A stretch of 10,478 nt of DNA from an uncultured Collinsella sp. (GCA_902493895.1 CABUQW010000053.1:1-10478); one strand, 5' to 3'; shown: positions 1 to 6,665, counted from the first letter of the stretch. Program-made: numbers and translations. The notes: generated from the letters alone by a model not told the origin.

Positions 1-11
1 AACGGCAGCGA

Positions 12-110
12 GCGGGCCGCATTTGAGACAAGGTGACGTGAAACGAAAGGGCGCTGACCTTCTGGTCGCGCCCTTGAAGTTGAACGTCAGATTGTCCAAA
101 TGCGGCCCGC
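12..110. repeat. Nested imperfect inverted repeat (long hairpin)
   Basis: The arms 12-24 and 98-110 are perfect 13-bp inverted repeats. Pairing continues inward: 27-31 with 92-96, 34-39 with 84-89, 47-54 with 68-75, and 56-59 with 64-67 around a 4-nt loop. The whole segment can therefore fold into one long hairpin with small bulges. It lies downstream of lacC (which reads leftward), and no T-run follows on either strand, so it is not a standard intrinsic terminator. A mobile MITE/REP-like element or a structured RNA are both possible. Seen directly: the pairing. Function is unknown. Confidence 0.6.
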
Positions 111-177
111 GCAGCGTCGACCGGTCCGCCGTTCGGTAGAACGGCGGAACCAATAGGTTTGGTAAAACGCCGTAACC
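109..177. repeat. Palindromic repeat, copy 1, abutting the lacC stop codon
   Basis: This begins with a 14-bp word (109-122) found identically at 2285-2298. It continues with a hairpin whose 10-bp arms are 125-134 and 139-148 with a GGTA loop, then a half-hairpin (156-177) that matches 2307-2328 at 20 of 22 positions. It ends exactly at the lacC stop codon. On the lacC transcript it forms the immediate 3' untranslated region. It resembles REP/BIME-type extragenic palindromes, which can stabilise mRNA ends or mark transposase-mobilised elements; that role is inferred. Confidence 0.6.
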
Positions 178-1113
178 CTAAAGTTCAGTCACGACAACGT
201 TGTTGAAGATCTCGTCCCAGCGGTCCATGACCAGGTGGCCGGTCTTGGGATCCATGGCGTTGAGCTTGCCGCAGGTATTGGCGGTCTTGAGCACCGTGAC
301 GTCGTCGGCACCGGCAGCAATGGCATGCGCAAAGCCGGCGATGGTCGAGTCACCAGAGCCCGTTGCGTTCACAGCCGCAATCGCGGGCGTCTTAGCGCGG
401 AATGCGCGGCCCTCATGGAAGCCCACCGAACCGGCAGCGCCCATCGAAACGACGACCCAGGGGATACCGGCAAAGCGGTCATCGACGGCAAGTGCCTCGC
501 GCAGGGCATCGACATCATCGGTCGTAAAGGACGTACCCAGCAGGCCGTTAATCTCGGTCAGGTTGGGCTTTACGAGTTCGGGCTTAGCGTCGGACTCCAG
601 CGCGGCCTCCAGCGATGCACCCGAGGTGTCAAGCAGCACCTTGGCGCCCGCCTCCTCGGCGATCTTGACGAGCTCGGCATAGTAGCCGGCATCGACCCCA
701 CGCGGCAGCGAGCCCGAAAGCGTCACAACGTCCGCCTTCGCTGCAAGCTCGGCAAACTTGGCCGTAAAGGCCTCGAGCTCGGCCGGGGCGATCTGCGGAC
801 CGCTCTCCAAAAGCTCGGTCTGATTGCCCTCGTGCAGGATATTCAGGCAAATGCGCGTCTCACCGGCGATGGGCACAAAGTCGTTCTTGACGCCGTCGGC
901 ATCCATAAGCTCAGCCATATAGGCACCCATGTGGCCGCCGAGCAGGCCGGTCGCGAGCACATCGTCGCCCAACTGCAGCAGCACACGGCTCACGTTGAGG
1001 CCCTTGCCGCCAGCGGTCTTTTCGGGCGTCACACGGTTAACATCATCGATGATCAGCTTGTCGAGCTGATAGCGCGTATCAATCGACGGGTTCATGGTAA
1101 CGGTCAGAATCAT
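178..1113 (-). CDS. lacC: Tagatose-6-phosphate kinase LacC
   Basis: This cytoplasmic kinase phosphorylates D-tagatose-6-phosphate with ATP to tagatose-1,6-bisphosphate, the third catabolic step after LacG and LacAB. The protein is 311 aa, the normal length for the PfkB family LacC/1-phosphofructokinase subgroup. Visible motifs are the N-terminal TMNPSID, GGKGLN at 35-40 (first PfkB signature), GSLPRG at 134-139, KPN at 182-184, and NATGSGDSTIAG (249-260), whose D255 is the expected catalytic base. The start at 1113 is chosen over an upstream in-frame start at 1155 because AGGAG lies 6 nt before it and the protein then begins MILTVTMNPS as in relatives. It lies 53 nt downstream of lacX, probably in one transcript. 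A 1-phosphofructokinase activity cannot be excluded from sequence alone, but the lac neighbours favour LacC. Confidence 0.88.
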   Translation of the reverse strand: MILTVTMNPSIDTRYQLDKLIIDDVNRVTPEKTAGGKGLNVSRVLLQLGDDVLATGLLGGHMGAYMAELMDADGVKNDFVPIAGETRICLNILHEGNQTELLESGPQIAPAELEAFTAKFAELAAKADVVTLSGSLPRGVDAGYYAELVKIAEEAGAKVLLDTSGASLEAALESDAKPELVKPNLTEINGLLGTSFTTDDVDALREALAVDDRFAGIPWVVVSMGAAGSVGFHEGRAFRAKTPAIAAVNATGSGDSTIAGFAHAIAAGADDVTVLKTANTCGKLNAMDPKTGHLVMDRWDEIFNNVVVTEL

Positions 1114-1166
1114 GTTGAACTCCTGTTCCGGGGCGGCATGACCCGCCCCAAACATACGATAACTCG

Positions 1167-2048
1167 TTAAAGGATCTCAATCTCAAAGCCGCGGGTGACG
1201 GTCTCTCCCGGCTTGGCCACCAGGCAGCCACGCTTGTGCTCCAGAATATCGTCCTCGTCGGAGCAGGTGGACAGACCACCCCACGGTTCAACAGCCACAA
1301 AGTCGCCCTCGGGCTTGCTCCACACAATCAGGTACGGCATATCGGGGAACGTCAGGCGCACGCCCTTGTCCTCGGTTTTCTTGGTCAACGTAACCACGCG
1401 GCTCTCGAGCACGTCAAAGATGGTCTCCGCGAAGTCGAAGAGTTCGTGAGTAAGCGGCAGGTTCTGGCCGATCATGGGGTTCTTGCTGCGATGCTCAACA
1501 TCAATCAGGCCCGTCGAGGGAACGGCAGTACAGAGCTCGGTGGCCTCACGCTGCTCAAAACGAAGCTCATAATCGTCATAGGACTCGCCCTCGTCGAGCG
1601 GGCACTTAAAGCCGGGGTGACCGCCCACAAAGAACGGCATGTCCTCGGTGCCCTCATTGGTCACCTCGTACGACACGGCAACCTTTTCCGAATCGATCGT
1701 GTAACGGGCAACGATCTTAAACGGATACGGGTACTGCTCGAACAACTCGGCATGGTCGGCAGAGCTTAAGCTCAGCGCAACCATGTTGTCGCTCTGTTCC
1801 TCGAGCTTCCACTCCTGCTTGCGCGCAAAGCCGTGACGGGCGAGCTTTACCTCGCGGCCGCCCATGGTCATTGCGTGACCGTCACGAAGACCACCGCAGA
1901 TTGGGAAGCAAATGGGTGCCTGGCCCGACCAGACCGCCGGATCACCCTGCCACAGGTACTCACGGCCGTTGGCCGCAATAGAAGTGAACGACCCGCCCGC
2001 CGTGCTCAGTGCCACGCGGATAGAACCGTTATCAAGAACAAACTCCAT
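1167..2048 (-). CDS. lacX: LacX-like aldose 1-epimerase family protein
   Basis: This is a 293-aa cytoplasmic protein of the aldose 1-epimerase (galactose mutarotase) fold, closest in pattern to the LacX proteins linked to lac-PTS operons. Members interconvert alpha and beta anomers of sugars or sugar phosphates; the substrate of LacX is not settled. Candidate catalytic residues by family analogy are H72 in RHGFAR, H144 in GGHPGF and E254 in VEPWGG. The start at 2048 has GGGAAGG 5 nt upstream; an in-frame start at 2081 lacks support. It precedes lacC by 53 nt. It is separated from lacB by 283 nt that include a palindromic repeat, so lacXC may be its own transcript or a read-through extension of lacAB. 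Confidence 0.82.
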   Translation of the reverse strand: MEFVLDNGSIRVALSTAGGSFTSIAANGREYLWQGDPAVWSGQAPICFPICGGLRDGHAMTMGGREVKLARHGFARKQEWKLEEQSDNMVALSLSSADHAELFEQYPYPFKIVARYTIDSEKVAVSYEVTNEGTEDMPFFVGGHPGFKCPLDEGESYDDYELRFEQREATELCTAVPSTGLIDVEHRSKNPMIGQNLPLTHELFDFAETIFDVLESRVVTLTKKTEDKGVRLTFPDMPYLIVWSKPEGDFVAVEPWGGLSTCSDEDDILEHKRGCLVAKPGETVTRGFEIEIL

Positions 2049-2273
2049 AGGAGCCTTCCCTTTCTTACGACAGCCCGCCAAGTCAATAGGGCTGATAGAA
2101 AACCGGCCCGCGCCCCCTCACAGAAACGCGAGCCGTCAATTAAAAAGCTGCAGAATGCCGGGGCCGCCAAAATTAAAGCACTCAAGCCAAGCAAGCAAAC
2201 GTGTTATCGGAGCAGCTTACCGACCCAGAACGCTTCGCAACAACAGCGGTAACCCCACAGGTACTCTCAACGT
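2049..2273 (-). other. Intergenic leader upstream of lacX
   Basis: This is the non-repetitive part of the 283-nt lacB-lacX gap. It holds the lacX ribosome binding site and several AT-rich patches (around 2139-2146 and 2170-2178) that could be a promoter, but no convincing -35/-10 pair was found. No YGAACR half-site cluster like those at the other lac promoters was noticed here, and no plausible small ORF. Confidence 0.4.
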
Positions 2274-2328
2274 CAGCGAGCGTCGCGCAGCGTCGACCCG
2301 TTACGCGGTTTGGTAAAACCGCGTAACC
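2274..2328. repeat. Palindromic repeat, copy 2, just after the lacB stop codon
   Basis: The segment contains CAGCGAGCG (2274-2282), the 14-bp word shared with 109-122 (2285-2298), and a perfect 12-bp hairpin (arms 2300-2311 and 2316-2327) with a GGTA loop. It starts 3 nt beyond the lacB stop on the minus strand. No T-run follows, so it is more likely a REP-like element or mRNA 3'-end stabiliser than a terminator. Compared with copy 1 it lacks the nested 94-nt hairpin between the two shared flanks. Confidence 0.65.
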
Positions 2329-2331
2329 TCC

Positions 2332-2856
2332 TTAGTCGTGATACTCGCCGCGGTCCCACTTCTCGAGGAACTCGTCAAAGAAGTGCGGGTCAGCCTGAGC
2401 CTCGGCGTCGGCCTTGTTGCAGGCATCGATCTTGGCAATCAGGGCATCGTGCTCGGGGGTCTTCTCGTAGGGCTCCTCCAGGAAGGCGAGCATGATGTCG
2501 GCCATCAGGAACTCGCCGGTGATCTTGCCGCCAAAGCCCACGATGTTGGCGTTGAGCTCGCGACGGGCATACAGGGCAGAGGTCATGTCGCGAACCAGGG
2601 CGCAGCGGGCGCCGGGAACCTTGTTGACGGCGTTGGTGATGCCGATGCCGGTGCCGCACAGGGCCACGCCAAAGTCGGCCTTGCCGCTGGCAACGGCCTC
2701 GCCCACGGCCTTGCCGTAGATGGGGTAGTGCGTACGGGTGTGGCTGTAGGTGCCGCAGTCGAGCACCTTGTAGCCAGCCTGCTCCAGGCGGTCGGCCAGA
2801 TAGATCTTCTCGTCCGTAACGATATGGTCGCAACCGATTGCGATGGTCTTCTTCAT
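2332..2856 (-). CDS. lacB: Galactose-6-phosphate isomerase subunit LacB
   Basis: LacB is the larger subunit of the cytoplasmic isomerase that converts D-galactose-6-phosphate to D-tagatose-6-phosphate. The 174-aa protein belongs to the RpiB/LacAB fold and is of normal LacB length. Visible features are D10-H11 near the N-terminus, the active-site loop CGTGIGI at 67-73 with C67 as the expected catalytic cysteine, and NKVPGARCALVRD following it. The start has AAAGGA about 8 nt upstream. It lies 63 nt after lacA, so the two are almost certainly co-transcribed. RpiB (ribose-5-phosphate isomerase) is the main alternative, excluded in practice by the paired lacA gene and lac context. Confidence 0.93.
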   Translation of the reverse strand: MKKTIAIGCDHIVTDEKIYLADRLEQAGYKVLDCGTYSHTRTHYPIYGKAVGEAVASGKADFGVALCGTGIGITNAVNKVPGARCALVRDMTSALYARRELNANIVGFGGKITGEFLMADIMLAFLEEPYEKTPEHDALIAKIDACNKADAEAQADPHFFDEFLEKWDRGEYHD

Positions 2857-2919
2857 CAGAACGTCCTTTCGTCTGAATTCACAAGTTGAGGTAGAAGTTC
2901 GAGTTCTCGGTGGCTCTCG

Positions 2920-3348
2920 TTAGGCCATCTTGTTGAGCATGTCGACACGGATCTGGTGACGGCCACCGGCGTACTGGGCGCGCAGGAACTCGCGGGCGAT
3001 CTTCTTGGCGACCTCGGTGCCCACAACACCCGGGCCCATGGTGACCATGCGCGAGCCGTTGTGCTCGCGGGTCATGTAGGCGGAACGCTCATCGGAAATG
3101 TTGGCGACGACCATGCCCTTGATCTTGACGGCGGCCATATAGGAGCCGACGCCGTACTTATCGAATGCGAAGCCCTGGGAATCCTTGTGCTCCAGCAGGT
3201 CCTTGGCAACGGCGGTCGCGGAATCGACAAAGTCCGCGGCAGGGGTCTCGGAATAGTCGACGACCTCGTGACCGTCGGCGATGAGCATCTCCTTGATGGA
3301 CTCCTTCATCGACATACCGTCGGCATCGGAAGCGATTACAACCCTCAT
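2920..3348 (-). CDS. lacA: Galactose-6-phosphate isomerase subunit LacA
   Basis: LacA is the small partner of LacB. The 142-aa length and the C-terminal GGRHQIRVDMLNKM (128-141) together with SDERSAYMTREHN (85-97) are close to LacA of streptococci and staphylococci. The position of the catalytic CGTGIG loop of LacB is occupied by KYGVGSYM, with no cysteine, as is usual for LacA, which needs LacB to complete the enzyme. The RBS is very strong (AAGGAGG, 5 nt before ATG). It is the first gene of the lacAB transcript, with a candidate promoter and a cluster of GAAC-type half-sites upstream. Confidence 0.94.
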   Translation of the reverse strand: MRVVIASDADGMSMKESIKEMLIADGHEVVDYSETPAADFVDSATAVAKDLLEHKDSQGFAFDKYGVGSYMAAVKIKGMVVANISDERSAYMTREHNGSRMVTMGPGVVGTEVAKKIAREFLRAQYAGGRHQIRVDMLNKMA

Positions 3349-3442
3349 GACATCCTCCTTGAGAGATACGCAGGTGCGTAGTTTCTGTTTGGAAGTGTTG
3401 AATCGCGTTCAGGTCCGGGCATCTGAATGCGCGGTTCTTCAC

Positions 3443-3548
3443 TGTTCATGTTTATTTGAACACATTCGAACATCGACTGCAACAATTATTTGTTTATCTT
3501 TGTTCTTTTTTGAACAAATACCGTTCACGGATGATTGCTGACCGTTTG
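3443..3548. promoter_or_regulatory. Cluster of YGAACR half-sites upstream of lacA
   Basis: The 307-nt gap between the membrane-protein gene and lacA holds this cluster. Half-sites in direct orientation are at 3457-3462, 3467-3472 (10 bp apart) and 3511-3516. Inverted copies (TGTTCA type) are at 3443-3448, 3501-3506 and 3522-3527. Two dyads result: 3443-3462 with an 8-bp centre and 3501-3516 with a 6-bp centre. ACCGTT occurs at 3520 and again at 3541, exactly 21 bp apart. The 17-bp block at 3457-3473 matches the lacF upstream block at 5469-5485 at 14 of 17 positions. The regulator is unknown; LacI-family LacI is one candidate. Confidence 0.5.
3454..3482 (-). promoter_or_regulatory. Candidate lacAB promoter
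   Basis: On the minus strand a -35-like TTGCAG (3477-3482) and a -10-like TCAAAT (3454-3459, 4 of 6 to consensus) are separated by 17 nt. The tandem TGAACA/CGAACA sites fall almost entirely between these two elements, which would suit repression by steric block. Neither hexamer is strong, so the exact start site is uncertain. Confidence 0.35.
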
Positions 3549-3582
3549 GGCCCGGCGCGGACGGAGTGACCACGTATTCAAC

Positions 3583-3618
3583 AAATAAAATGGCGGCCGA
3601 AAACGCATCTCGGCCGCC
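3583..3618 (-). terminator. Intrinsic terminator of the membrane-protein gene
   Basis: A 9-bp GC-rich stem (3592-3600 with 3610-3618) around a 9-nt loop lies about 38 nt beyond the stop codon. On the minus strand it is followed by ATTTTATTT, an interrupted U-tract. It separates this gene from lacAB. Confidence 0.7.
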
Positions 3619-3655
3619 CCTCTTACGGTTGATCTTCCAAAGATCGCTTTGCCGC

Positions 3656-4687
3656 CTACTCAGACTGCCCGCTCTTCTTGGCATGTTTGAACGGAGCACC
3701 CAAGAAACGACCCGTCAGATAGTTCGCGGGACCTGAGACATCAATCCCCAGCAGCACGTGTCCCAGCCACAGGAATGCCGCAAGAACCAGCAGCGGGACC
3801 ACACACGAGGTGACGATCATCACGATGACGCCCTCGATCAGATCGGTCACCTGCTGCACGATCTCGTCGGTCATCTGCTTGGCACCGCTGGTTACTGACG
3901 TGACCAGGCTCGAGGCCCCATCAGTCAACTGCTCAAGTACGTTTTTAGACTCCGTGGCCTCGGACTTTTTCTTACTTGATTTTGAGCTGGTGTCGCCGGA
4001 CTTCTCCGTATTTTCAGCCGTCTTTGCAGCATCGGTCGCCTTTTCCTCTGCCTGTTCGATACTTACGCGATACGTTTCGTCGACCTTCTGTGACACCCAT
4101 ACGCTCGCGGGCACCAACGCCATGCCGATCATGGCAACCACCAGCACGCGTGTCGCCACGCGGCGCAGGACGGCGCTCGTGCTCCAGCGCCCGTGAATCC
4201 CAAGCGACACCGCAAAGAGCAGGAACGAGAACGGAATCAGGATGCCCAAGCCAACCGACCACAGAATAGTCAAAAGATATTTCTCTAGGTATAGCACGGC
4301 AAGCACGATACCAAGGTTTCCTGAAAGCTGCGCGAGTTGCTCGGCAACCGGCGTTCCCGTATCACCCGGCAGCGCGGTAATGCCCGCAGACAGCGCTACG
4401 CACGAGGTCGTGAGCGCCAGTACGTTACCTTTCTTTTGATCGATGACCTCGATGGTGGAGTCCCAAGTTTTGGTATCGGAGAAATGCGGGCGCGCGACAA
4501 AGCCCGACAGCAGCGCCAGCACCACGAGCGCAACGATAAAGCCAATCTGCAGCTTTTTGTTTGCGCACACCACATCGGACAGGCTGGGCTGCAGCTCGGT
4601 TACCGTCGTGTGCTCAGTTATCTGGACAGGACGCCCATGAGCCATCTCGTGCGCATCTCTTTTTTGAATTGATCCGTTGTCCGGCAT
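3656..4687 (-). CDS. Multi-pass membrane protein of unknown function
   Basis: I do not recognise the family. The 343-aa product has a short hydrophilic N-terminus without a signal peptide. Hydrophobic segments are near 46-65, 124-164 (probably two helices), 178-197 and 284-310. Residues 87-107 are moderately hydrophobic. Between the fourth and last helices lies a 75-90-residue hydrophilic segment (about 198-285). It contains Glu/Ala/Lys-rich sequence, then a Ser/Lys stretch (230-243), then a likely amphipathic helix (250-283). The start is fixed by AGGAGG 7 nt before ATG. It has its own candidate promoter and terminator and is flanked by a repeat, so it appears to be an independent unit lodged in the lac cluster. 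The sequence shows no PTS or transporter motif, and a role in lactose use is not supported. Confidence 0.75.
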   Translation of the reverse strand: MPDNGSIQKRDAHEMAHGRPVQITEHTTVTELQPSLSDVVCANKKLQIGFIVALVVLALLSGFVARPHFSDTKTWDSTIEVIDQKKGNVLALTTSCVALSAGITALPGDTGTPVAEQLAQLSGNLGIVLAVLYLEKYLLTILWSVGLGILIPFSFLLFAVSLGIHGRWSTSAVLRRVATRVLVVAMIGMALVPASVWVSQKVDETYRVSIEQAEEKATDAAKTAENTEKSGDTSSKSSKKKSEATESKNVLEQLTDGASSLVTSVTSGAKQMTDEIVQQVTDLIEGVIVMIVTSCVVPLLVLAAFLWLGHVLLGIDVSGPANYLTGRFLGAPFKHAKKSGQSE

Positions 4688-4725
4688 TTGGATACCTCCT
4701 CAGTCCGGCGTTTAATGCGAAAGGA

Positions 4726-4731
4726 AGTATA
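4726..4731 (-). promoter_or_regulatory. Candidate -10 box of the membrane-protein gene
   Basis: TATACT (5 of 6 to the -10 consensus) on the minus strand lies about 38 nt upstream of the start codon. No good -35 hexamer is visible 16-18 nt further upstream. This would give a short leader containing the AGGAGG site. Confidence 0.4.
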
Positions 4732-4774
4732 CCCACCGAGCAAAAATCGAACGGGTGGACGAACGGAGCGCACC

Positions 4775-4883
4775 AAGACTGTCCCCAACGACTAGTCGTT
4801 TAAGAACGTCCCCAATGACTATCCTACGGTGGAATAGGGATTGTTTTGCGCCCACCGGCCCCTATTCAGTCCCTATTTCACCG
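4775..4883. repeat. Compound repeat: direct repeats, 14-bp palindrome, inverted repeat
   Basis: Two 19-nt direct repeats (4775-4793 and 4802-4820) match at 16 of 19 positions with a 27-bp period. A perfect 14-bp palindrome (4787-4800) overlaps the end of the first copy. An inverted repeat follows with 17-nt arms 4827-4843 and 4867-4883. Read as plus-strand RNA all 17 positions pair, two of them as G-U; on the minus strand those two become mismatches. The GTCCCCAA words resemble extragenic repeats associated with REP-type transposases in other bacteria, which I recall only in general terms. Confidence 0.55.
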
Positions 4884-4901
4884 CAACTTGGAGGAGGACA
4901 G

Positions 4902-4935
4902 AAAAAGCCCTGCTGCGGGTAGCGGCAGGGCTTTT
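4902..4935 (-). terminator. Intrinsic terminator of lacF
   Basis: An 11-bp stem (4903-4913 with 4925-4935, including GCCCTGC/GCAGGGC) with an 11-nt loop is found about 28 nt beyond the lacF stop. On the minus strand the stem ends in a run of five U, giving a standard rho-independent terminator. The flanking A's make it possibly weakly bidirectional. Confidence 0.85.
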
Positions 4936-4962
4936 GGAAGGGGACTTGGTTGTAAGGGCTCG

Positions 4963-5301
4963 TTAGGCGAGCTTGGCCTCGAGCTCGGCGATGCGCTTGT
5001 AGGCATCGATGGTAAAGCGAGTCTGCTTCTCCAGGATCATGGTGGTCATGAGAGTGTCCTGAGCATGGGCCATGATGAAGGTCATCTCCATCTCGCCACC
5101 GCCGGCCTCCTGCGAAAGCAGCTTGGTCTGTGTGTCGTGAGCGCCGATGGGCGCATCGCTCGCATCCTTGTGCAGCTGCTCGGCCTTCTCAAAATCGCCC
5201 TCGCGAGCAGCATCGAGCGCTGCAAGCAGATCAGTCTGGGCGTCGCCCGCGTATGCGACAATCTCGAATCCAACCATCGAGATTTCTTCTTTGGTTGCCA
5301 T
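4963..5301 (-). CDS. lacF: PTS lactose/cellobiose-type IIA component LacF
   Basis: This soluble phosphocarrier takes phosphate from phospho-HPr and passes it to the IIB cysteine of LacE. The 112-aa protein is of typical IIA-Lac length and all-helical composition. The phospho-accepting histidine is H79 in MAHAQDTLMTTM (77-88), and D82 is the conserved metal-binding aspartate of the trimer. The residue after this aspartate is Thr, where the family motif as I recall it has His. The start has AAAGGA 8 nt upstream. It is transcribed away from lacE, with lacI upstream and its own terminator, so IIA is not co-expressed with IICB from a single operon. IIA of a cellobiose system is the alternative; lacG and lacAB argue for lactose. 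Confidence 0.9.
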   Translation of the reverse strand: MATKEEISMVGFEIVAYAGDAQTDLLAALDAAREGDFEKAEQLHKDASDAPIGAHDTQTKLLSQEAGGGEMEMTFIMAHAQDTLMTTMILEKQTRFTIDAYKRIAELEAKLA

Positions 5302-5426
5302 ATTGCGTTCCTTTCACACATGAACCAACGGAAAGCATCGCGTCCGGGCATACGCGCTGCGCTGTGTATGACTGAAACAATAACATTCAAACAAAAAGGA
5401 ACAATGCAAAACGTTATTTCAAGCCG

Positions 5427-5484
5427 CGAACGGTATTTTTTCACCCGTGAACGGTTTTTAAACTGTTGTGAACAATATCGAACA
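5427..5484. promoter_or_regulatory. Phased YGAACR half-site array upstream of lacF
   Basis: Four half-sites in the same orientation are at 5427-5432, 5448-5453, 5469-5474 and 5479-5484. The spacings are 21, 21 and 10 bp, so all lie on one face of the helix. The first two extend to GAACGGT. The last two form the 17-bp block shared with 3457-3473. The array is 125-180 nt upstream of the lacF start. No convincing lacF -35/-10 pair could be assigned beside it. Confidence 0.55.
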
Positions 5485-5527
5485 TATCGGTTGACAAGCA
5501 AAACAGATCCACTCACCAACCAAAGTT

Positions 5528-5557
5528 TCTCGCTGCTCTAATCATGTCAAAGCGAGA
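5528..5557 (-). terminator. Weak hairpin after lacI, doubtful terminator
   Basis: A 7-bp stem (5528-5534 with 5551-5557) with a 16-nt loop lies 23 nt beyond the lacI stop. On the minus strand it is followed by AACTTTGG, not a U-run, so termination is doubtful and lacI transcripts may continue into lacF. Confidence 0.25.
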
Positions 5558-5579
5558 GGGCGAGCAACGGCTTCTATGT

Positions 5580-6581
5580 TCACGCCCGTAGGTCTTTCAC
5601 GCTGGAACGCTCAATCAGCACGCCCGACACAAGCGTGCGACTTCTTGAGCTCGGAGCCTCAAGGCCTGCAACGACTTCGTTGAGCGCACGAACGCCCAAC
5701 TCGCGATGGCGAAACTTAACAGAGGTCAAAATCGAATTAGGTATCGTTTTGTATAGCTCGTCATCAAAGCCGATCACGGATACATCATCGGGCACACTCA
5801 GACCCTTATCACGCAGAGCCATCATGACGCCGTTAGCCATGCAATCGTTGGCGGCTAGGACCGCCGTGCAGTCGGGTTTATCGGCAAGCACAAGGCCTGC
5901 AGCATACCCGCTATCCGCGTTCCAATCGCCTTGCAGAGGTTCGGGCGGCTCAATGCCGTGCGCCTTGAGGGCCGCAAGCCAGCCTTTCATACGACATTGA
6001 CTCGACAGCGACTCTTTCTTACCAGAGACAAAGTACACGTTCTTGTGCCCGCGATTCAAGAAGTACTCACACGCCATGCGCGCACCACCTTCCTGGTCGT
6101 CACTAACCGTAGAACACGTGGGATGCTCTATAGACGTAATGATCACCGTCTTGAGGTCTCTCGGCGCCTCAAAGGCATCAAAGTCATCGACCATCTGACG
6201 CAGGTTGAAGATCATGCCATCAACAGGCAGCTGCGACATCCTGCGCGCCGCATCGGCAAGGGTCATCTTCTCCCCTGCGCACTTCTTAATCATCGTGAGC
6301 GCAAAGCCGCGTTCTTCGGCGGCATCGGCGATACCGTCAATCATGTCCACGGCACCGCCCGACAGGTGAAACAGCACGACGCCGATGCACCCGTAACGGC
6401 CCAACTTGAGCGAACGCGCGGCAAAGTTAGTTCGAAACCCGAGCGCCTCCATTGCCGAATGGACCTTATCGCGTGTCGACTCTCGCACGCTATCGGGCTC
6501 GTTGATCACGCGCGACACCGTCTTGAGAGAAACACCCGCGGCAATAGCCACATCGTTCATCGAGACATTTTTCTTGTCCAT
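5580..6581 (-). CDS. lacI: LacI-family transcriptional regulator of the lac cluster
   Basis: The 333-aa protein has a LacI-type N-terminal helix-turn-helix at about residues 8-27 (MNDVAIAAGVSLKTVSRVIN) and a hinge helix at 52-60 (NFAARSLKL). A periplasmic-binding-protein-like sensor domain follows from about residue 63, including VSVIGFDDELY near the C-terminus. Such proteins are usually dimeric repressors released by a sugar or sugar phosphate. The ATG at 6581 is preferred because the protein then has normal family length; its RBS is weak (GGTGA). An in-frame TTG at 6659 would add 26 residues, has no RBS, and overlaps a possible promoter. It diverges from lacEG and precedes lacF, as expected for a local regulator. 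Ligand and operators are not known; most Firmicutes tagatose-pathway lac operons use a DeoR-type LacR instead. Confidence 0.9.
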   Translation of the reverse strand: MDKKNVSMNDVAIAAGVSLKTVSRVINEPDSVRESTRDKVHSAMEALGFRTNFAARSLKLGRYGCIGVVLFHLSGGAVDMIDGIADAAEERGFALTMIKKCAGEKMTLADAARRMSQLPVDGMIFNLRQMVDDFDAFEAPRDLKTVIITSIEHPTCSTVSDDQEGGARMACEYFLNRGHKNVYFVSGKKESLSSQCRMKGWLAALKAHGIEPPEPLQGDWNADSGYAAGLVLADKPDCTAVLAANDCMANGVMMALRDKGLSVPDDVSVIGFDDELYKTIPNSILTSVKFRHRELGVRALNEVVAGLEAPSSRSRTLVSGVLIERSSVKDLRA

Positions 6582-6632
6582 CGTTGTCACCGCTTCTCCA
6601 GTCGGCTTTGTATCACTTGTTTTTTGTGTTCT

Positions 6633-6659
6633 AGCATACACTACCTGCTCGACTGACAA
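6633..6659 (-). promoter_or_regulatory. Candidate lacI promoter
   Basis: On the minus strand TTGTCA (6654-6659) and TATGCT (6633-6638) could serve as -35 and -10. The 15-nt spacer is short, so the assignment is weak. It lies about 50-80 nt upstream of the chosen lacI start. Confidence 0.3.
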
Positions 6660-6665
6660 ATCAGC

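Noticed and set aside
235..1170. A 311-codon plus-strand frame opposite lacC
   Set aside because: It is fully antisense to LacC, whose PfkB motifs are unmistakable, and its Arg/Gly/His-rich product looks like an antisense shadow.
2300..2327. Intrinsic terminator after lacB
   Set aside because: The 12-bp stem is strong but no U-run follows on the minus strand, and the same hairpin type recurs at 125-177, pointing to a repeat element.
5490..5520. TTGACA at 5491 on the plus strand as a promoter -35
   Set aside because: No -10 box is found 16-18 nt downstream and no plus-strand gene follows before lacI, which is on the other strand.
4846..5541. A 231-codon plus-strand frame over lacF and its upstream region
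   Set aside because: It crosses the lacF terminator, the whole lacF gene in antisense and the half-site array; no RBS or domain supports it.
6582..6659. Extended LacI N-terminus starting at a TTG at 6659
   Set aside because: It would add 26 residues not typical of the family, lacks an RBS, and overlaps a possible lacI -35/-10 region.
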